Shown in pieces: positions 19,800 to 25,832 of a stretch of 25,832 nucleotides of DNA (its first letter is position 1; each line of letters opens with the position of its first letter). The position numbers were made by a program, and so were the translations under genes. The stretch covers positions 1 through 25,832 of the forward strand of contig JABUQX010078149.1 of NCBI GenBank assembly GCA_015478945.1, given 5' to 3'. Origin of the DNA: Trachelipus rathkii (lineage: Eukaryota; Arthropoda; Malacostraca; Isopoda; Trachelipodidae). The notes beneath the pieces were generated by a model, which made no database searches, had not been told where the DNA came from, and worked only from the letters and a program-made list of their open reading frames with translations.

Positions 19800-20879
19800 G
19801 TGCATCTAATGATGTTTTATAAACCTTTTGCCTTTAACAAACAATTCATATCGAAATTAAAAAAAGTTTTAGTAGGACTTTTTTTAATTGTCAAAATGAT
19901 GTTGAAATTGCACCCATTTGCAGTGCAATTATATTTGAGTAATCACATTGACTACTGCGATCTGCGCTCGCTCGCATTCGTGTTTTAAAAAATTATCGAA
20001 AGTTTCATGCCTTTATTGACAAAAGAGTTCGAAGTAGGAACCAATTTAAGAGTGAATCTGAAGACGGAATTTTACAGCTCCAAAGTTTTGTTATAGAAAA
20101 TTCTTATGCCAATTATAATCATCACCAATGATATATGTTTGATTCTGTGATAAAAGAAACCTTAAAGGGCAATTGTACTTGGATTTTATCTAACGTTTAG
20201 AACCCCATAAACTTCTTCTGCCTCTTCTAACTTTAAACGATTGACGAAAGTCTAGTGTTTATTAATTTTCTTCAATAATTCCTCATGAAGTGAAGTGACT
20301 TATGAAGCAAAGAGTTTTATGATCTTCCATTTATAATGTAAAAATCTTAGATATTTTTCTTCTTAGCGTCGTTTGAACTTATGAAATGTGATTTTCCGCC
20401 AATGTTAAGAGCTGAACGAGCACGTTACAATAATACCGGACGGTTGTGACGTTCGTAATCTTTCTCTCTTTACTATATAACATCAATTATTATTAATCTA
20501 ACTCTCGTGAGACTTTAGCAATGTCATTTTACTTATAATGTAAAGACCTAATTTAACTAAAGATTTTGAATGCTGCACACAGCAAGTTGATCATTGTACA
20601 AAATATTTATCTAAATAAAAAAAAGCCAAAATAACCTCATGAGCGGTGAAATTAACTAATTATTAACAAAATAATAGATCCAGTTAATATGTAAACTACA
20701 ATTTAGTATTATTATAATGCTTTTCTATGCCTTCATGTGTTCCATTATTTTACTAAGTATTTTTTATTTACAAGTACTTGTGAAAATACATCTTAATTTA
20801 TGCTTCCTTTTTTTCGGTAATATTATAGATTAGAGACATTGGCTAGTATCTACTTCTGACTTTTTATTGTGCAGTATAA
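19800..20879. other. AT-rich non-coding region
   Basis: One 62-codon plus frame (19800-19988) has no motif. No repeat family recognised. Confidence 0.4.
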
Positions 20880-21330
20880 CTTTATAATAGTTATATAGTT
20901 ATATATAATATATATATATAATATATATATACTAACGAATAGCAAGATAAATGGTCAAGTATTAGCTATCTTTCATTATATTTATTGTGTATCATATAGT
21001 AGTTATATAATATAATATACTATACATATTAAGTTTATATAATTTTATATTATAATCACGTGTATATATGATTAATTTCTATAGTTATATAATTATAGTT
21101 AGTTAATGATTAAGTTTCGTTAGTTAAGTACGTTCTATTTATATATATATATTATAGCAGTATAAGACATATAGTTAGGAGTTATAGTAATATATATATA
21201 TAATAGTAGTATTGGTACAGTTTGGTATAAGTATAGAGTATATATTTATGATCATTATATTATATATTGGTAGTAGTGTTATATTCAGAAGTATATATAT
21301 AATTAATGATAGTTTGTAAGATAGTAATAA
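20880..21330. repeat. TA-rich simple repeat block
   Basis: Several (TA)n runs with short interruptions, for example 20890-20930, 21140-21155, 21190-21203, 21285-21302. Confidence 0.75.
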
Positions 21331-22450
21331 AAAAAATAAAGTGAGTAAGTAGAGGTGGTGCTAATGCCAGCTCCAGAGTAGCCTAAGTAGTAGTCTACCA
21401 AGTGTATTTTTAAATAATCTGACATTATTTAACTTAATTTTGAAATTTGTCATTCCTAAGAAAAGAGAACTACGTATGTTAGGCAAGGACTAGACATTTT
21501 GATAGAGTTAACCTTCAAGGTTTAAACGTTTTGATGTTTAGTCTGTCTGGCTTAAGAAATGTGCGCTTCTTAAACATCTCCACAAATACAACGAGAGTTT
21601 TAAAGTCCACACACTAAACGGGGACATGAAATTTGGTGATGAGGCGATGTGTATATTCGGGTTCTGGTAACTAATTTTGACCTTTGATCCTGTCATGACT
21701 GACGGACTTAGAGGGAGATACCATTTTTAGTTAAGGCTGACAGCGACATCAAAGCAGTTTTTTAATAAATTTTAATTTCTGTTGCAATATAGTTACAATT
21801 GCATAAGCAGTTATTTTGTTCTATGTGTTTGCAGTTTCAGTAGAAAGAATGATTTTGGAGAGTGCCATACTATGAAGTGAAAATATCTATTTTCTGTGCT
21901 GGTCAATGACTTATGACTTTCTTCAAAGACTAACCTTTCTGCAAGTCGAAAAGTTGAAGAGCAAAACATGTGCATGACAGTATACTATTTGTCTATTTTG
22001 GTTTTTGTAATCAGATAATTTTCTCCACTCTCCCATTTCTTTTTCCATTTCCAGTTTTTAGTTATACCAATAATCGTAATTGATACTTGATGTTTGTTCA
22101 AATATCAGCTCTTGCTATATAAATAAAAATCCTAAACCGTCTAACAGTCAGTTTGACCTTACTGACAATGTAATAAAGAAGAATGGACTTGAATTGAATT
22201 TCCATACACTAATTTCGTTCAGACATGCTCCTCTATTCCTTACTTGTTTAATTGGTCAAATTTTTCACAATAATCGATTCCATTTTGAAATGATTTCCCC
22301 AATCTTCTAAATTTGGAGGTCCATTTTCCGTTAAATAGAATTTCTTGTTACATTATTATATGCACGTCAGTTTCTTAATAAATTTTGTTGTGAGTAATAG
22401 CGTCAATAAGTCACACTTACCCACCAGAGGGACTAAAGAAAAAAAACTGC
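21331..22450. other. Non-coding region, unassigned
   Basis: A 76-codon plus frame (22080-22310) has no domain. No RNA gene, repeat family or splice structure could be supported. Confidence 0.4.
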
Positions 22451-23640
22451 ATATTATATATATATATATGGAGTAACTTTAAACTTCTCATATAAAGAAT
22501 ATTGTGGCTTGATTATTGCTTTCTTATTATGACTAAAGTAAACTAAACTAACTGTTTTTGTTTAATTATATATAGAGTATATACTGTGATTTAAAAGTTT
22601 ACTGTCGAGACTACTATATTTCAATATTTAGAATTATATTCTTGCTTAATTATGATAAAGAATAATTAATAAAATATATATATATAATATATATATATTA
22701 TATAATTATTATATTATTATATATCAGCACATTACATTATTTTATCAACCATTAATTCAATACTTTTTAGACTATATATAATTTCCTTTTGGACTCTCAC
22801 TACACAAACATATATTGTTGTAGTGAACTATATATCTTTTATATACGCATATATATTAGGAAATTATATTTTATATTATTTATATAATATTTATGTATAT
22901 TATAATATCAATAATAAATTTTTTAATATAATATGTAATTATAAGTGACGTGATCTAAGCTTACGGTGTAGATAACAGTAATAATCACAATTCTGTCGCG
23001 CCTATACAGGTGTGGGTCTTAAACTATATATAAGCAATTTATATTATATATTATTTTTATTTTTTTATATCCTAAATTATTAATATATGTATATAATTCT
23101 TAAAGTAATTAGATACTTAGATAATCTTTACTCTTACATTTAGTTGAACATTGTTCTTTTAATTTGTATATATAGTATATATTTTAGTAAAATCACTAAG
23201 CCTTGTTATATACTTTTTATATAATATTAATATAATTTTAATATTATAATATAATATATTTATATATATATATATATATTAATTATATATATATTTTATA
23301 ATATTATATTTAATAGTTTTATATATAATATATTATAATATATATAATTATTAATTTAATTTATTATATATAATATATTATATTATTAATATATTATATT
23401 AATATATATCATAATACATTAATTATTAAATATTATATATATATTATTAATATATATATATATTATATATTATATTTAATTATCAATATATATATATTAT
23501 ATATTATTTATATAATTATTATATATTACTAATATTATTATATATTATATATTATTTTAATTTATATTTATACTTAATATTATATATATAGTGAATATAT
23601 ACTATTATACTTATATTATTATAATAACTGTTTATTTAAT
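22451..23640. repeat. Extended TA-rich low-complexity tract
   Basis: About 1.2 kb of nearly pure A/T, densest at 22660-22740 and 23215-23600. More complex islands lie at 22490-22650, 22940-23030 and 23095-23200. No coding. Confidence 0.85.
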
Positions 23641-23731
23641 TCTGAATGTAATCAAAAAGGACACTTAAGAATATACATGCTTTGATGAGGCACATTCTAT
23701 AAAAAGTTTTTTCCGGCTTGGAAACGTTTCG

Positions 23732-23751
23732 TTGTTATAAAATTATAACAA
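23732..23751. repeat. TTGTTATAA / TTATAACAA inverted repeat
   Basis: Two perfect 9-bp arms with a 2-bp spacer, within a short complex-sequence island (23641-23833) between simple repeats. Confidence 0.6.
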
Positions 23752-23856
23752 TTTTTATTAATTAAAATGCTTCACAGTCAACTGTTATAACGGAAAGTGC
23801 TTATAATTTTTAATTGCTGCTTGATCTTAAAAAATGGTATGCCTAGAAATAAAACA

Positions 23857-24004
23857 GGAGAGAGGGAGAGAGAGAGGGAGAGAGAAGAGCAGAGAGAGTA
23901 AGAGAGGAGAGAGAGAGAGTAGAGAGATGGATATAGAAATAGAGAGAGGAAGTAAGAGGAGAGGAGAGAGGAGAGAGAGAGGAGAGAGCGAGGAAGAGAG
24001 AGAG
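23857..24004. repeat. (AG)n purine tract
   Basis: Irregular AGAGAG/GGAGAG runs with AAG and ATAGAAAT interruptions. The Arg/Glu-rich plus frame and Ser/Leu-rich minus frame here are simple-repeat translations. Confidence 0.9.
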
Positions 24005-24205
24005 CTTATATATATATAATATATAATATAATAATATAATAATAATATAATAATATATAACAATTGAATTATATCAGAAGTATAATAATATAATTCATGA
24101 ATAAATTAATATATATATAAGCATAGTGAATAATATAACTTGACTAATGTGAATAATATATATAATAGTCTAAAACGTTAATAATATAATAATAATATAG
24201 AGTTT
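24005..24205. repeat. TA/TAA-rich simple repeat block
   Basis: TATATAATATAATAATA-type runs follow the AG tract directly. Confidence 0.8.
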
Positions 24206-24413
24206 CAGTTAGGTAAGACCATTCGGTAGAGTGTGGTCTTTTGACCACAGTCCGGGACTACTGGGGCTTTTTTGAGAAATTTTTTTACTTTTTTGACTTT
24301 TTGGGTTTTGATTTTTTTTTTTTTACCTTTTTGGGCTTGACTTTTTTTTTGCGTGAACTTTTTGGGCCTATGACTTTTTTTGGATTGACTTTGATCTTCT
24401 GAGGTATTTTAGC

Positions 24414-24642
24414 CCATGGTATTTTTCGGGCGACCCTGAGTATACTCTTACGCACTCCTTCGATAGGGTTTGCGGCGCAAACCGGTTGCGTTAGGCAACC
24501 GTTGTAGTTTGTCCGCCTATTTTTTAACGCCCATTGTATTTTTTGGGCACATATATTTTTGTGGACCCTCTTGGAAGAAGGGGTTGCGGGAAAGGTTGCG
24601 TTAGACCGTATGTTATATTAAGCCACCCCCTATTTCGAGCCG
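24414..24642 (+). repeat. Two degenerate tandem units of about 115 bp
   Basis: CCCATGGTATTTTTCGGGC (24414) and CCCATTGTATTTTTTGGGC (24531) begin two units. Both then show GACCCT, a GGGTTTGCGG/GGGGTTGCGG block, GGTTGCGTTAG and an AGCC/CGCC-like end, in the same order. The units differ by many substitutions and indels. Confidence 0.5.
24467..24501. repeat. Twin adjacent hairpins
   Basis: GGTTTGC-GGC-GCAAACC (24467-24483, 7-bp perfect stem) is followed directly by CGGTTGC-GTTAG-GCAACCG (24483-24501, 7-bp perfect stem). Confidence 0.7.
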
Positions 24643-25020
24643 ACCTAAATTTTTTTCGGCTATGGGAGCATAATTTTTGGCGACACAAGGTAATTTTTGA
24701 ATTGTATTTAGGGGCATAGTATTTTTATGTATTAACCCTTGTTTTACCGTACTGCGTTTAGAGGGAGCCCGGCAGGAGCGTTTTCAGATTCCCGTCGCGG
24801 CGGTTGCGCCGGCAGGCGCATTTTTCACCGCACACCGCCGCTGGGTTGTTAAGCGTTTTTCCGCCGTATTGAATGTTCCAAAGGTTGAACCGTTGGTTAT
24901 CCGTTAACAAATTATAAAAGGTCGATGTTCATAGCCGGAGGTGGAGTGTTGGGTATGTAGCCCAGATATACGCGGGTTTTTTCCGTAATCTTCGGGTGCT
25001 ATTAGAAGATCGATCGCGTG

Positions 25021-25499
25021 GTTTAAATTAAGAGTAAAGTGAACTTAGATTTTATTGTTAATTTAATTTTAAAATAATTGTTGTTTTTCATTTTCTAAAT
25101 TTTCTTCTCGCAAGCAGATATAGAAAATCCAAATTTTGATAAAGCATCACAATTTATCGAACCTGCTTTAATTATATAATTATTATCGCACCCCATTATT
25201 TTTTAAGCTTTATTGCTGTCATATTACACGTATACCTCTATGATTTACAGCCTGTTAAATTTTAAAGATAATCATTTTGGACATGGCTACCCCTACCTCA
25301 AATAAATGCAACACAGTAAATAAAATTGTGTAATGAGAGTATACAATAAATAAATCAATATTTGGTAAACAGTAAATGTTAATGAATAGGTAATAAAATA
25401 ATATTTTATTTTAACAGCTATATTATCAAATATATTTATATTCATATTAAATTATTCATTAACTGAAAATGGATTAAGTACTTCATATATTCTACTTTG
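25021..25499. other. AT-rich non-coding region
   Basis: No open frame or repeat family recognised. Confidence 0.5.
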
Positions 25500-25832
25500 A
25501 ATGTTGCTAACAGTGCGGGCACTAAAGTAGAACAACGGTTACCAAGGTTGTATTTGATGGTATGGCGAACCTTTTTAGTTCAGCCGGCTCGTTGATATAA
25601 ATGGGAATTTCTGTTTTTTGTCCGGCTAGTTTTGCGATCGAGATTTGCGGTGGCGAAAGTCGCAGCAAGGCGGCATATGATGTGAACAACATGTACGATA
25701 CGGGCGCGCATTGCAAGGCGTGGGTAGATCTGAGCGAAACTTAGAAATGATCGCAGCACATAGGGAGTTCCGCGCGGTCAATAGCGAGCGCCACCAAAAA
25801 ACTTTAAGCTCTTCTGATTATACTATATTTTA
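25500..25832. other. GC-richer, CpG-containing unassigned segment at the right edge
   Basis: Balanced composition with CpG (GGGCGCGC, CCGCGCGG, GCGAGCGCC) after an AT-rich flank. A minus-strand frame of 64 codons (25522-25716) shows no domain. An AGCCGG...CCGGCT pair lies within 25580-25627. It runs off the window, so a gene edge or transposon cannot be excluded. Confidence 0.3.

Larger units (their letters stand above)
24206..25020. other. CpG- and hairpin-rich tract of unknown family
   Basis: It starts with two small hairpins (GTGGTC-TTTT-GACCAC, 24233-24248; AGTC-CGG-GACT, 24249-24259). Next is a T-rich degenerate repeat of the form GACTTTTTGGGC (24285-24400). Then come GC-rich segments with further hairpins at 24467-24483, 24483-24501 and 24805-24820. 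CpG is frequent (for example CCCGTCGCGGCGGTTGCGCCGG). No open frame has a recognisable domain. The contrast with TA-rich flanks is sharp. It may be a decayed satellite or a transposon terminal region. Confidence 0.4.

Noticed and set aside
23834..24063. Arg/Glu-rich plus frame and Ser/Leu-rich minus frame
   Set aside because: Both are translations of the AG and TA repeats.
24233..24300. Hairpin followed by T-rich DNA, like a bacterial terminator
   Set aside because: The window is animal nuclear DNA (spliced CRLS1, LINEs); no bacterial gene precedes it.
1..25832. CRISPR array, phage, plasmid or bacterial defence system
   Set aside because: No regularly spaced repeats, no intact prokaryotic genes, and clear eukaryotic gene structure.

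Overview
The window looks like nuclear DNA of an invertebrate animal, most plausibly a decapod crustacean or a relative. It is strongly AT-rich and dense in microsatellites. It carries several decayed LINE reverse transcriptases, hAT-type non-autonomous transposons, and two spliced coding exons of a conserved animal mitochondrial gene. Nothing points to a bacterium, phage or plasmid: there are no operons, no intact long ORFs and no ribosome-binding pattern. The crustacean call is inference from the style of the retroelements, not proof.

The one real host gene is on the minus strand at 8701-9074. These are the last two coding exons of cardiolipin synthase (CRLS1), joined by a 116-bp intron with canonical splice sites and a stop codon at 8701-8703, followed by a possible AATAAA signal about 100 bp on. 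The exons with the catalytic motif were not found between 9075 and 25832.

The left third (1-6725) is a cluster of dead LINEs, all on the minus strand. LINE 1 (about 190-1381) is split by a 391-bp hAT-type MITE (898-1288) that has a perfect 8-bp target-site duplication. Next come microsatellites (1486-1700, 2205-2345). LINE 2 (about 2560-3800) has lost the YADD catalytic motif. LINE 3 (about 4370-6725) is a long I/Jockey-type ORF2 remnant with RT and RNase H pieces and many frameshifts, bounded by a (TAA)n tract.

The centre (6930-16000) is AT-rich, apart from the CRLS1 exons and a small foldback structure in the upstream CRLS1 intron. A CpG-rich block at about 16930-17574 ends at a consensus splice donor and might be a promoter or first exon. 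LINE 4 (about 18590-19050, minus) carries two pieces of one CAGGGTTGTGGAGT-ended hAT-type family and a G-quadruplex motif.

The right third is AT-rich with large TA-repeat blocks (20880-21330, 22450-23640, 24006-24205) and an AG tract. It then has an unusual CpG- and hairpin-rich tract (24206-25020) with a degenerate repeat of about 115 bp, and a last unrecognised GC-rich stretch (25500-25832). No new biological system could be demonstrated. The parts not explained by known families are 16930-17574, 24206-25020 and 25500-25832.
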